41,818 nucleotides of DNA from an uncultured Clostridium sp. (GTDB taxonomy: Bacteria > Bacillota > Clostridia > TANB77 > CAG-508), in contig USAE01000010.1 of assembly GCA_900552655.1 (NCBI GenBank), positions 1 through 41,818 on the forward strand, in the 5' to 3' direction. The position numbers were made by a program, and so were the translations under genes. This document shows, piece by piece, positions 1-8,204 of the stretch (position 1 is its first letter; each line of letters opens with the position of its first letter). The notes under the pieces were generated by a model that worked only from the letters and a program-made list of their open reading frames with translations, was not told the origin of the DNA and searched no databases.

Positions 1-111
1 TGCATCTACCTGATTTATAGCTTCATTTAAAATATATTCCATGTCATTTTCAATCAAAGCCTGTTTAAATCTTTTTTTACCAGTAGGATTTATTCTCTCT
101 CCTATAATCAA
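1..111 (-). CDS. MetH-like methyltransferase (pterin-binding domain), 5' fragment
   Basis: The minus-strand frame reads IIGERINPTGKKRF followed by an acidic helix ending in NQVDA, and runs off the left edge. GERINPTGKK is the opening of the pterin (methyltetrahydrofolate) binding domain of cobalamin-dependent methionine synthase (MetH) and of stand-alone MetH-like proteins. The frame is open back to about position 193, but there is no ATG near the domain start. TTG at 111 with GGG just ahead is my choice, so the true start is uncertain; no homocysteine-binding domain can precede it because yabQ occupies the upstream DNA. It follows the yabQ stop by 10 bases and is probably co-transcribed. Only about 37 codons are visible, so the full domain content is unknown. 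Confidence 0.6.
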   Translation of the reverse strand, partial: MIIGERINPTGKKRFKQALIENDMEYILNEAINQVDA

Positions 112-121
112 TTCCCTATAA

Positions 122-541
122 TTATAATATATAATTATCCTTTTGTATAGGTTTTTTTGAGTTATTTTTACATTTTTGATGAAAATTATTTTTTAAGTCC
201 CAAATTTTCTTAAATAATGCTAAAAAACTGGCTAATGTTTTTTTAATAGGTGTAAGTATTTTTAGAAAGATATTATTCACAAATTTAGTAAATAATATTA
301 TATAAATAGCTATTCCTATTAAAATACCAATAAAAAGATATGCACGTAATTCTCCGTCATTAAATTTAAATATTGATGAAATTATTAACCATCCCGATAT
401 TAGCCAAAAAGAAATATCTTCTATATATGTAAAAAAGTTATTTGTTTTAAAACTTTTTCTTAGTATTCTAAATATGTCAAATATAAAACTTATAACTATA
501 CCTAAAACAATAAATACACAAAAATTATATAGTTGTAACAT
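122..541 (-). CDS. yabQ: Spore cortex biosynthesis protein YabQ
   Basis: A 139-residue membrane protein with hydrophobic segments at about residues 5-22, 42-58 and 67-90 and a basic, lysine-rich tail. The IFDIFRILRK stretch after the first segment and the position directly behind yabP are typical of YabQ, which in Bacillus is made in the mother cell and is needed for cortex formation. It starts 13 bases after the yabP stop, so the two form one operon. The sequence itself shows only a small polytopic protein; the name rests on family resemblance plus synteny. Confidence 0.85.
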   Translation of the reverse strand: MLQLYNFCVFIVLGIVISFIFDIFRILRKSFKTNNFFTYIEDISFWLISGWLIISSIFKFNDGELRAYLFIGILIGIAIYIILFTKFVNNIFLKILTPIKKTLASFLALFKKIWDLKNNFHQKCKNNSKKPIQKDNYIL

Positions 542-554
542 ACAAACCCTCTAC

Positions 555-848
555 TTACTTGAAAATCTTACTAAAAAAACTTTCTCCTTTACTTTCTTCT
601 GAATTTTGACTATAACTCATACTGCTTATATTTCCCTCTATTTTAACTTCACTTTCATCTATATTTAACTTGTTTATTTTTAGTTCATTTCCTTTTACTG
701 TAAGCATACCTAAATCTGTAGAAAGAATAACCACTTGATCATCGAAACTTAAAATATCATTTATGCCTGTTACATTTAATCGTTCTCTGTTTTCTAATAC
801 TATATTTTGAATAACATTAATATTGTTTTGTCTTCTTTCATCTATCAT
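555..848 (-). CDS. yabP: Sporulation protein YabP
   Basis: A 97-residue soluble protein with the YabP/YqfC pattern: NIVLENRERL near residue 15, then short beta strands around GINDILSFDD, VVILSTDLG and LTVKGNELKI. Family members are small mother-cell sporulation proteins under sigma-E control and take part in coat/cortex morphogenesis. The length matches the family. The start ATG has the strong site AGGAGGT 7-8 bases upstream. It is followed by yabQ in the conserved order. The C-terminal 30 residues are Ser/Glu rich and look flexible. Confidence 0.9.
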   Translation of the reverse strand: MIDERRQNNINVIQNIVLENRERLNVTGINDILSFDDQVVILSTDLGMLTVKGNELKINKLNIDESEVKIEGNISSMSYSQNSEESKGESFFSKIFK

Positions 849-881
849 AACTCGTACCTCCTAAAGTATATATATTCAGAG

Positions 882-910
882 TTTCTATAAATTATTACAA
901 TTTATAGAAA
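882..910. repeat. Perfect AT-rich palindrome upstream of yabP
   Basis: TTTCTATAAATT (882-893) and its exact reverse complement (899-910) flank a 5-base spacer. It lies 34-62 bases upstream of the yabP start, where a promoter or operator would sit. There is no T-run fitting a terminator in the minus direction, so an operator or an mRNA leader hairpin is more likely. Confidence 0.6.
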
Positions 911-949
911 TTTCTATTTCTTATATAAGTAGAATATTATGAATATACA

Positions 950-981
950 AAATAACACCTACCTTTCGATAAGTGTTATTT
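950..981 (-). terminator. Terminator of the DnaB-like gene
   Basis: AAATAACAC (950-958) pairs with GTGTTATTT (973-981) around a 14-base loop, 36 bases past the stop of the gene at 1017-2837. The T-tract is short. Confidence 0.6.
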
Positions 982-1016
982 GATAATTTATTTTCATTTA
1001 ATTTACCTTTATTATA

Positions 1017-2837
1017 TTATTTAATAATAGGTTTATCTTGGTCTTGTTGTTTTAATTTTAAATATCCAAGTTCTTCCCATCGATTGTATGCTAAGTTTAA
1101 TCTAAATAGTAATTTAGGTTTAGCACCTGCTCTGTTTTTATCTACAACACAAGCATAATATCGTACATCTGGATCATCATATTTTACTAAATCGTAGCAC
1201 TTCTCATCCATTTCTTCTATAGAATATTCATAATCTTTATAATTTTCGTGGTTAATTTGTTTTACTAAAGTTAGTGTATCTAATACTTCCTTTACTGTTC
1301 TACTTGCTTGTAGATCGTTTATTGTCAAATTAATTGGCCATGTAGCAGTTTCTGTTAATTGTAACGTCGAAAATATGAACATATTAAAGTTTTGTGCTAA
1401 ATTAGAAAGAATTGTAGCAGTTTTCTTAACTTCTTCCCCATTTCCTATATGTTCTGTGTCTGTTTTTAATGTATCATAAAATACATACTCTATGTGCTTC
1501 ATATAATAATAATTCATTATAACTTTTAATAATTCGTCATTAGTATGGTCTGTTATATTAATAAAATATATAGAATTATTTATTTCTTTATCTATCCAGT
1601 CTGTTACTGCAATTGTATCTCTAAACTCTTTAGAAATTTTTGCTAATCTCTTTACAAATTCAGGTCTTGTTTCTCCTTCTTCCGGTAATACAAAACCGTC
1701 TTCATCTATTTTTGCATCTGCATCTTCATCAGGTCTAAATTTGAATTCTAATAATTCTCCTTCTGTTTTGCATAATTTCTTACCATGTATTTTTTGAATT
1801 TCTGGATCATTTATTATAGTTGTCATTAAACATAATTTCATCTTTTCTTCTGACATTTCGTTAGAAATTACTAATACTCTTTTTTTATGTACTAAAGATA
1901 AGTTTGCTACTAAATTAATTGTAAATCTACTTTTTCCGGAGTTTGATGGCATTGCTATTGCCATTGTCTCTCCTTTTCTTAAACCTTTAAATTCTTTTGT
2001 TAAACGTGCAAAAGGTAAAGGAATTCCATTAGTTAAATTGTTTTCTCCTGTTTCTAGAAATTCTGTAAGTCCTCTATTTAATACAGATCTTTTAAATTTT
2101 TCTGTAGCAGTAACTTGTTCAACTGCATTTTCTACTTCTTCTACAGACATTTTATCATATAGTTCATAATTCTTAATTTCTACAACTTTATCTTGAATAT
2201 TTTTAATAGGTATTTTTAAAAACCAATTTCTTAAAATAAATAATTTTTTTAAGTCTGTGTATACCTTTTCCATAGTAACTGATCTTTGTAATTTAATACG
2301 AGTTACTAATTGCTTCTTTAAGTCGTATACTTCTTTTGTTGTTTTAGCAAAGTTAAATTTTCTTTTTACTGCTTCTGGTGCATATTTTTCACCTTCTGTA
2401 AAAATAACACTTTTGTATAAATTAAGCATTCTTTCATCTTGAAAATATACTTCATCATATACAAAGTTGTAGCTTACTATATATCTTGGGTCATAAAGTA
2501 ATAAACCAATATAGTCTTTTTCTAAATCTAAATCTTGTAATTCACTAGGAAATCTTTCTACTTCATCTTCATTAATTTGCTCAGCCTCAAATTCTCGTTT
2601 TCCTTCTTCTAAAGCTGCTTGTTTTTCTTTTGCTTTCTTAGTCTGGTTTCTTTTTATTTCTTGCTTTCTCATTTGTAAAGCTTCATTTAATTCTTTTATG
2701 CCATCAAGCGCCTTTTTTAAGTCATTTTTTCCAATTGCATCTTTAATCTCTTGAATTTTTTTCGCATTACCTTTCGTTACTGGTATATGATTTAACAAAT
2801 CGTATAATTGTGATACATTGCTATCATTTCTTTCCAT
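1017..2837 (-). CDS. Divergent DnaB-type replicative helicase paralogue
   Basis: A 606-residue ATP-dependent helicase of the DnaB/RecA fold. Residues 1-95 are a charged coiled-coil extension. About 107-150 resemble the DnaB N-domain (YIGLLLYDPRYI). At 271-290 NGIPLPFARL...GLRKGE matches the DnaB linker-to-ATPase junction. The P-loop is AMPSNSGKS (295-303), ISNEMS (324-329) replaces the usual SLEMS, Walker B is YVFYDT (451-456), STLQLTE (490-496) sits at the glutamine sensor, and DKNRAG (566-571) at the arginine finger. An acidic insertion at about 350-400 is unusual. It is longer and more divergent than housekeeping DnaB (about 440-450 residues), so it is probably a phage- or plasmid-derived paralogue. 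An unknown gene lies upstream, separated by a strong terminator. Confidence 0.75.
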   Translation of the reverse strand: MERNDSNVSQLYDLLNHIPVTKGNAKKIQEIKDAIGKNDLKKALDGIKELNEALQMRKQEIKRNQTKKAKEKQAALEEGKREFEAEQINEDEVERFPSELQDLDLEKDYIGLLLYDPRYIVSYNFVYDEVYFQDERMLNLYKSVIFTEGEKYAPEAVKRKFNFAKTTKEVYDLKKQLVTRIKLQRSVTMEKVYTDLKKLFILRNWFLKIPIKNIQDKVVEIKNYELYDKMSVEEVENAVEQVTATEKFKRSVLNRGLTEFLETGENNLTNGIPLPFARLTKEFKGLRKGETMAIAMPSNSGKSRFTINLVANLSLVHKKRVLVISNEMSEEKMKLCLMTTIINDPEIQKIHGKKLCKTEGELLEFKFRPDEDADAKIDEDGFVLPEEGETRPEFVKRLAKISKEFRDTIAVTDWIDKEINNSIYFINITDHTNDELLKVIMNYYYMKHIEYVFYDTLKTDTEHIGNGEEVKKTATILSNLAQNFNMFIFSTLQLTETATWPINLTINDLQASRTVKEVLDTLTLVKQINHENYKDYEYSIEEMDEKCYDLVKYDDPDVRYYACVVDKNRAGAKPKLLFRLNLAYNRWEELGYLKLKQQDQDKPIIK

Positions 2838-2937
2838 TTTGCTACTCCCTTTTTCTTATATTTGCTTCATTATATCAATAATAAAATATTTTTTAAAGTA
2901 TTTAAAATAAAAAACATATACATTTTTTATAATACAG

Positions 2938-2966
2938 AAAAAAACGGGAACTATTCCCGTTTTTTT
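2938..2966 (-). terminator. Terminator whose loop is the stop codon
   Basis: A perfect 13-bp inverted repeat (2938-2950 and 2954-2966) encloses a 3-base loop, CTA, which is the TAG stop of the gene at 2951-3442 read on the minus strand. The stem core is ACGGGAA/TTCCCGT with an A-run on one side and a T-run on the other, so it can work in both directions. Confidence 0.85.
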
Positions 2967-3442
2967 CCTGTTTCTTTAGAGGCAAGATAAAATTTAACTC
3001 TTCTTAAGATTTCTTTATCTTCTTCTTTAATTTCTAAGTCTAAGTCCCACTTTGCTAAGTTTTTGCGTTCGCATATTGCCACATAAAGAGCATCTGTTTG
3101 CATTAAGTCTGTAACTACAGTTTTTATATCCTCCATCTCTTGTTTGTTAGCTTTCATAAACAGTCGTGAAAGCTGTACAATTTTAATAAGTGAAGGATTT
3201 TGCATCATTACTTCTTCAAGAGTAATCTTTTTTAGTTCCCGATGAACTAATCTTGCGAAATTCTTTTTGTTGCCATAGTTTCTTGCTACCTTTTTAAATT
3301 CTGTAGGAAATCCAGGATCATCCAAAATTTCACTATTTTCGATGTCTTTTGCAGGTGCATATATAGCACATTCGCAAAAATCTTCAACCAAGCTTACATT
3401 TTTTCTTAGTAACTCCCGACAAGCCTTTTCCAATTCTGTCAT
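2951..3442 (-). CDS. Hypothetical protein, 163 aa, foreign-looking codon use
   Basis: I do not recognise this protein. It is soluble, helical and highly charged, with no signal peptide or membrane segment. The start chosen is the ATG at 3442 (MTELEK), because GGAGG sits 8 bases before it; an in-frame ATG 15 bases upstream has no ribosome-binding site. It uses CGG three times (for example in CRELL and HREL), a codon otherwise nearly absent from genes here, which suggests a phage or plasmid source. It lies directly upstream of the DnaB-like gene on the same strand, so a replication-related role is conceivable, but nothing in the sequence proves it. Confidence 0.6.
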   Translation of the reverse strand: MTELEKACRELLRKNVSLVEDFCECAIYAPAKDIENSEILDDPGFPTEFKKVARNYGNKKNFARLVHRELKKITLEEVMMQNPSLIKIVQLSRLFMKANKQEMEDIKTVVTDLMQTDALYVAICERKNLAKWDLDLEIKEEDKEILRRVKFYLASKETGKKRE

Positions 3443-3597
3443 GTTGTTTACCTCCATTTTTCAACTATTTTTGTATCATACTTAATTATAACATAAATTT
3501 ACATATTTTACTAGTATTACAGAGGTTAAATTGCACACCTTTAGTTAATTTTACATCAACCGAAAATTACCTTTTTTACCTAGCTTAAATTGTGTGC

Positions 3598-4137
3598 TTA
3601 TATTTCAACATTAATATTTTCTTTTTCATTTTTTCTATCTGTTAATTCGAATAGTTCGCTTTCTTTAAAATTAAATATTTTACCAATTATATTAGAAGGA
3701 AATACACTTAATTTGGTATTGTATTTTGTTACATCATTATTATAAATTCTTCTTGCAGCCTGTAATTCGCTTTCTACCTTTATAAGGCTTTTTTGCAATT
3801 TTGCAAATTGTTCACTTGCTTTTAACTCTGGATAGTTTTCAACTATTAGCATCAAATTATCATATTCTTTATTTAATTTATACATAGAATCTCTGTCATT
3901 TTTTTGGTTATATGCTGTTCTATACTCAGTTATTTTTGTTAAAACATCCTTTTCATAATTTGCATATTCCTTTGTTATTTCTACTAAATTTGGTATTAGG
4001 TCAAATCTTTTTTTTAGATAAACATCAATTACGCTATATGAATTATTTATCTGTTTTTTTAGTTTTACAAAAATATTATATGTAACTATTACATATATAA
4101 TTAAAGCAATTAGTATTAAAATTAATGCAACTAGCAT
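3598..4137 (-). CDS. lemA: LemA family membrane-anchored protein
   Basis: A 179-residue protein with one N-terminal transmembrane helix (about 3-23) followed by a long helical domain. The segments YNIFVKLKKQINNSYSVIDVYL, written here only as start YNIF and end DVYL, RFDLIPNLVEITKEYA and YNTKLSVFPSNIIGKIF are characteristic of LemA. Family members form helical bundles exposed at the membrane; their biochemical role is unsettled. The next gene, transcribed divergently from a shared 118-base intergenic region, is a DUF3137 protein, a frequent LemA partner, so the two probably act together. Confidence 0.88.
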   Translation of the reverse strand: MLVALILILIALIIYVIVTYNIFVKLKKQINNSYSVIDVYLKKRFDLIPNLVEITKEYANYEKDVLTKITEYRTAYNQKNDRDSMYKLNKEYDNLMLIVENYPELKASEQFAKLQKSLIKVESELQAARRIYNNDVTKYNTKLSVFPSNIIGKIFNFKESELFELTDRKNEKENINVEI

Positions 4138-4255
4138 TTTACCTCTCTCCTATCTTTTTTATATAAAATAATTATATGCTTTAAAATAAAAATTGTCAAA
4201 AAATTTACATAGCAAATAACTTATGGTAAAATAACCTCAATAGGAGGTTTTACAA

Positions 4256-5263
4256 ATGATATTTTTAGAAATTTTAGTTGCAATATTTGTTGGTTTCTTA
4301 GTGTACAAATTTATTTTACTGCCAAGCTTTTCTAATAAGAAAATAGCACTTTCCCAGATACCAGATTCTTTTCATGATATATTTACAAAATTTAATAATT
4401 TAGACTTTTCCGAGATACTTTCTATAAAGAAAAAACTATTATTTTATACTGTTTTGGGAATATTGTGCTTTGTTTTACTTTTATTTACTTTTATTTTTAC
4501 TTATTTAAATTCTTTTAACATGGCATTTTCTATTATTCCAGCATTAGCTTTACTCATTGTAATTGTTATGTTTTTATTAGAGTTTAAAAAGTTTAGGGTT
4601 AAATATTCGAACGTTATAGAACGTTTCATACAATTAATAAATATAGATTTAAGTTATAATAATATATCTTATGAAAATGAAGAAAATTATTATCAATCTG
4701 CATATTTTGACAATTTAGAACTTAAAAGTTTGATAACTAAAGATACTATAAGTGGATATACTAAAGAAAATCATAAATTTTATGCTTCTAATATAGTTGC
4801 AACCTCCACTACAGAAAATGTATTTAATGGAATTTTTGCTACTGTTATTTTAGATAAAGCTGTTCCTTCTTATACAAAAATTAATACAGAAAATTTAGAA
4901 TATAATACGTCGTATGCATTAGGTGCTACAAATTCATTATTAAAATACATAGAAATGGATAACTCAGATTTTAACAAGGTTTTACATGTATATTCAAATA
5001 ATAGACTAAATACTCACGAAATATTAACTTCAGATATATTGGATTATCTAACTGAATTTTATAAAAAATATAATGTAAATTTCCAAATTGTTTTTTCAGG
5101 CAATTATGTATATTTTAGATTTTTTATTAACCAATTATTTACCCCATCTTTTATGGGTAATTTATTTAACGAAAATAATTTTGCATTGTGCTATATTATA
5201 ATAACATTTATATTAGATATAATCACAAAAATATCAAGTAATATGGCTAATTATGAAGAATAA
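4256..5263 (+). CDS. DUF3137 domain membrane protein
   Basis: A 335-residue protein with a transmembrane helix at about 2-22 and a hairpin of two at about 63-86 and 91-111, then a mixed alpha/beta cytoplasmic domain containing NVFNGIFATV near the middle and ending with a hydrophobic segment. NGIF plus the layout, together with the divergent lemA, point to DUF3137. The function is unknown. AGGAGG lies 7-8 bases before ATG. xerC follows 14 bases downstream with its own AGGAGG, so the two are probably one transcript. Confidence 0.7.
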   Translation: MIFLEILVAIFVGFLVYKFILLPSFSNKKIALSQIPDSFHDIFTKFNNLDFSEILSIKKKLLFYTVLGILCFVLLLFTFIFTYLNSFNMAFSIIPALALLIVIVMFLLEFKKFRVKYSNVIERFIQLINIDLSYNNISYENEENYYQSAYFDNLELKSLITKDTISGYTKENHKFYASNIVATSTTENVFNGIFATVILDKAVPSYTKINTENLEYNTSYALGATNSLLKYIEMDNSDFNKVLHVYSNNRLNTHEILTSDILDYLTEFYKKYNVNFQIVFSGNYVYFRFFINQLFTPSFMGNLFNENNFALCYIIITFILDIITKISSNMANYEE

Positions 5264-5277
5264 TATAGGAGGAAAAA

Positions 5278-6261
5278 ATGATTTCACGCGATATGAACCC
5301 AGAATATCTAAACTCGTTTTTAGATTATTCTATAACAATATTAAATAAATCTCCAAATACAATAAAAGAATATAATTATGACTTAGCAATGTTTTTAAAA
5401 TTTATAATGGTCCATTTTAATCTTACATCATCTAAAGATTTTAAGGACATTAATATAAGTAATTTATCTTTAGATGTAATAAAGAAAATAGAATTAAATG
5501 ATATACATGCTTTTCTTGCATATCTTACTACAACCTACCATAGTAAAGCTGCTACACGTGCAAGAAAAGTTAGCAGTATTAGGGTGTTCTTTAATTATCT
5601 TTCACAAAAGGCAAATTTAATAGAAAAAAATCCTGCTCAAAATTTAGAAACTCCCAAAATAGAAAAACGTATGCCAAAATATTTAACTCTTGACGATAGT
5701 AAAAAGTTACTCACTGTTACAAGTGACGAAGAAAGAAATAAAGAAAGAGATTATGCTATAATAACATTATTTTTAAATTGTGGACTTCGTTTATCAGAAT
5801 TAGTAGGTATAAATATTAACGATATTTCGTTTGATGATGCAAAAATGACTGTAATAGGTAAAGGTAATAAGGAACGAACTATATACTTAAATAAAGCGTG
5901 TTTACAAGCCATTAACAGCTATTTAGAAGTACGCCCTAAAATAGGTATTAAGCCAAGTTCTATTAAAGCTTTATTTTTAAGTGAAAGAAAAGAACGTATT
6001 AGTAAAAGAACTGTTCAATATGTTGTAGACAAAGAATTAAGACGAGCTGGCCTAGATACAAAAAAATACTCTACTCATAAATTAAGACATACTGCTGCAA
6101 CTCTTATGTACCAATATGGAAATGTTGATATTAGAGCTCTGCAAGAATTACTTGGACACGAAAGTATTTCTACAACAGAAATTTACACTCATGTGGCTAA
6201 TGAACAAGTACGAAACGCTGTAGAAGTAAACCCACTTTCAGATTATTCTGCTAATAAATAA
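5278..6261 (+). CDS. xerC: Tyrosine recombinase XerC/XerD type
   Basis: A 327-residue site-specific recombinase. Residues 10-115 form the SAM-like core-binding domain. The catalytic set is complete: Arg171 (GLRLSELVG), Lys195 (GKGNKER), His267 and Arg270 (HKLRH), His294 (LLGHESISTT) and the nucleophile Tyr303 (IYTHV). These are the signatures of XerC/XerD, which resolve chromosome dimers at dif. Length is slightly above the usual 295-310, mainly from an extension at about 45-70. No phage or integrative-element genes adjoin it, so a housekeeping role is likelier than integrase; XerC versus XerD cannot be settled here. Confidence 0.88.
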   Translation: MISRDMNPEYLNSFLDYSITILNKSPNTIKEYNYDLAMFLKFIMVHFNLTSSKDFKDINISNLSLDVIKKIELNDIHAFLAYLTTTYHSKAATRARKVSSIRVFFNYLSQKANLIEKNPAQNLETPKIEKRMPKYLTLDDSKKLLTVTSDEERNKERDYAIITLFLNCGLRLSELVGININDISFDDAKMTVIGKGNKERTIYLNKACLQAINSYLEVRPKIGIKPSSIKALFLSERKERISKRTVQYVVDKELRRAGLDTKKYSTHKLRHTAATLMYQYGNVDIRALQELLGHESISTTEIYTHVANEQVRNAVEVNPLSDYSANK

Positions 6262-6264
6262 TTT

Positions 6265-6290
6265 AAAGCACTAATTTTTATTAGTGCTTT
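6265..6290 (+). terminator. Terminator after xerC
   Basis: AAAGCACTAA (6265-6274) pairs with TTAGTGCTTT (6281-6290), starting four bases after the xerC stop. T and A runs flank both sides, so it may also serve the opposite strand. Confidence 0.8.
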
Positions 6291-6354
6291 TATCATTCTA
6301 CTTAAGCTCTATTAATATGAATTATACTTTTTATTAATATATATTTTATACCTT

Positions 6355-6933
6355 TTATCCTATTATAGGTTGTAATTGTTTATTATTTAATGCTTCTTTT
6401 ATAGATGGTATTAAGTAATCAAATTTAAAGACTAATGATGTTGGCTTTGTTATAGGATTATCCTGTGTAAATGGTACAAAATAATAATTTTTTCTATTTA
6501 ATAACTTGCCTATGTTTTCGGCAGAACCAGAAAGTCCATCATTAGTAGATATACCTACCACTAAAGGTCGTTGATTTCTTAAATGTGATTTTATTGCCAT
6601 GGTACTTGGTGTATCTATTATCGAATTTGCAAGTTTTGCAAGAGTATTTCCAGAACATGGAGCAACTACCATAATATCTGTTAAACTTTTAGGACCAATA
6701 GGTTCTGCTCCTTGTATTGTATGAATAATTTTATTTTCTGTAATACCTTCTATTTCTTCTATAAAATCTTTTGCTTTTCCAAACTTTGTATTAAAATTGT
6801 AGCTATTGTATGACATAATTGGTAGTATATTAGCACCTAGATCCTTTAGTTCCTTTATTTTTGGTATTACCTTTTTAAATGTACAAAAAGAGCCTGTTAA
6901 CGCAAACCCTACATTAATATTCTTAAGTTCCAT
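6355..6933 (-). CDS. dpaB: Dipicolinate synthase subunit B
   Basis: A 192-residue flavoprotein-fold protein (SpoVFB/DpaB), which with DpaA makes dipicolinic acid in the mother cell for loading into the spore core. Recognisable are NVGFALTGSFCTF at 7-19, the VAPCSGNTLAKLAN segment near 90-103 and the NDGLSGSAENIG loop near 131-142. Length matches DpaB. It stands alone: no dpaA lies on either side in this window, whereas the pair is normally adjacent. A good AGGGGGA-type site precedes the ATG. Confidence 0.92.
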   Translation of the reverse strand: MELKNINVGFALTGSFCTFKKVIPKIKELKDLGANILPIMSYNSYNFNTKFGKAKDFIEEIEGITENKIIHTIQGAEPIGPKSLTDIMVVAPCSGNTLAKLANSIIDTPSTMAIKSHLRNQRPLVVGISTNDGLSGSAENIGKLLNRKNYYFVPFTQDNPITKPTSLVFKFDYLIPSIKEALNNKQLQPIIG

Positions 6934-7012
6934 TTTTCTCCCCCTTTCACATTATCTTTATATATAATATGAAATTATGTTAATTATGGTGTTTTTAGAT
7001 AGTAATTATACT

Positions 7013-7053
7013 AAAAAAGACCTTAATATTGCGTATTACACAATATTAAAGTC
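7013..7053 (-). terminator. Terminator of the cysteine-cluster gene
   Basis: On the minus strand a 13-bp stem (7053-7041 with 7031-7019, one G-T wobble) is followed by TTTTTT at 7018-7013, just past the stop at 7064. Confidence 0.85.
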
Positions 7054-7063
7054 CTCTTAAAGT

Positions 7064-8047
7064 TTAAACTATGCCATTGAATGGAATATCTGTATGGTAA
7101 AAATAGTTATACAGCTCTCTCAAAACTTTCTGGTATGGCCTCCAGTCCAGAGCGCACTGTCTGTAGCTATATCCCATTTTACAACCAATTTCTGGAAGAT
7201 TAGGTACTAATGCTCTTCCGCCATATGGTCTATCTTCATCTTCGAAAAAACATCCCGTTTCTTCAAGCAGAATACAAGGTCTAGCAAGATGTACATCTAA
7301 GTCACATACTCTAGCTCCTTTGTTCCGAACTTTTAAAGATAAAATATCTTCTTCTAAGCCGGATTGTATGTCTGGAATAGTGATAATAGAAATGAATCCC
7401 TTAGAAATAAGCTTTTTTAGATATGCATAGGATATTTCTTTGAAATCAGTAGGTGCAAAGCTACAACCACTTACTTTACAGCACCGTCCTCCACACATTT
7501 TACAGACTTCATGACTATAAGAAAATTCTTGTATCTGAAGTCTTTCTTCTGCAAGAATGTGTTCCACTGTAGCCTCTAGAATAACGGCAAAAGGCTTCCA
7601 TTCTTCTAATGCTTTTTCTACAGTAAAATGAGTCTTACAATCTTCTATAACAAAAGAAATAGGAAGCGATGTTAAAAAAGATTGTGGTCTGCATTCTTTT
7701 ATTTCGACCAATTTAGGCTCTAAGAGTTTAGCTCCTCTAGGCCTGTGATAGTAGTCTGTTATTTCACATCCTTTTTCTGTTAAATGTATGCATGGAGAAT
7801 TTCCTACCATGATATTAGTCTGTATTCTAGGTGTTGCAACTTGTGCAGGTTTTACTAACCATTGATTAAATGGTGTACCACCGTCTAATTGTGACACCCG
7901 CGAGAACATTATTTTTCCTTCATTATATAGCCGAAGAAAATGTTCTACACTTATTTCTTTAAAGTCTTCTGGTGCATACAAGCAACTGCTAGCTTGGCAG
8001 CATTTTCCTCCACATTCTCTGCATAATTCGTTGTTTTCAAATTTCAT
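7064..8047 (-). CDS. Tandem-duplicated YkgJ-like cysteine-cluster protein
   Basis: A 327-residue protein made of two homologous halves. Each starts with a cluster: CRECGGKCCQASSC in the first, CKMCGGRCCKVSGC in the second. Each continues with APxDFKEIS, a PC-x-L-x3-GC pair (SPCIHLTEKGC and RPCILLEETGC), an RPxGxxxLxP loop and a final cysteine followed by a W(K/R)P motif. This resembles the YkgJ-type Zn/Fe-S cysteine-cluster family, whose function is poorly defined. The start at 8047 has AAGGGAG 8 bases ahead; an in-frame ATG 18 bases upstream has none. At least four in-frame CGG codons and a higher GC content set it apart from neighbours and suggest acquisition by transfer. Confidence 0.7.
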   Translation of the reverse strand: MKFENNELCRECGGKCCQASSCLYAPEDFKEISVEHFLRLYNEGKIMFSRVSQLDGGTPFNQWLVKPAQVATPRIQTNIMVGNSPCIHLTEKGCEITDYYHRPRGAKLLEPKLVEIKECRPQSFLTSLPISFVIEDCKTHFTVEKALEEWKPFAVILEATVEHILAEERLQIQEFSYSHEVCKMCGGRCCKVSGCSFAPTDFKEISYAYLKKLISKGFISIITIPDIQSGLEEDILSLKVRNKGARVCDLDVHLARPCILLEETGCFFEDEDRPYGGRALVPNLPEIGCKMGYSYRQCALDWRPYQKVLRELYNYFYHTDIPFNGIV

Positions 8048-8136
8048 TTGTTTTTCTCCCTTCATTTATTAGAGTTATATTAACAAGTTATCTTATCTAT
8101 TATAACATTTATTTACAAATTTATCAAATTTAACAT

Positions 8137-8194
8137 AAAAAAAGCGAACATACTTGCAGCAAATTAAGTTTATTTGCTACACACATATGTTCCC
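8137..8194 (-). terminator. Terminator after ackA
   Basis: On the minus strand GGGAACATA pairs with TATGTTCGC, with an inner AGCAAAT/ATTTGCT stem, followed by seven T residues. It begins 10 bases after the ackA stop. Confidence 0.85.
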
Positions 8195-8204
8195 TTTTAT
8201 TTAT

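Noticed and set aside
1017..3442. Calling the DnaB-like pair a prophage
   Set aside because: No integrase of phage type next to it, no terminase, portal, capsid or lysis genes, and no attachment repeats seen.
3520..3598. Terminator from GCACAC and GTGTGC about 60 bases apart after lemA
   Set aside because: Short arms, very long loop and no T-run.
5278..6261. Calling the recombinase an element integrase
   Set aside because: Closest pattern is XerC/XerD and no cargo, excisionase or attachment site is adjacent.
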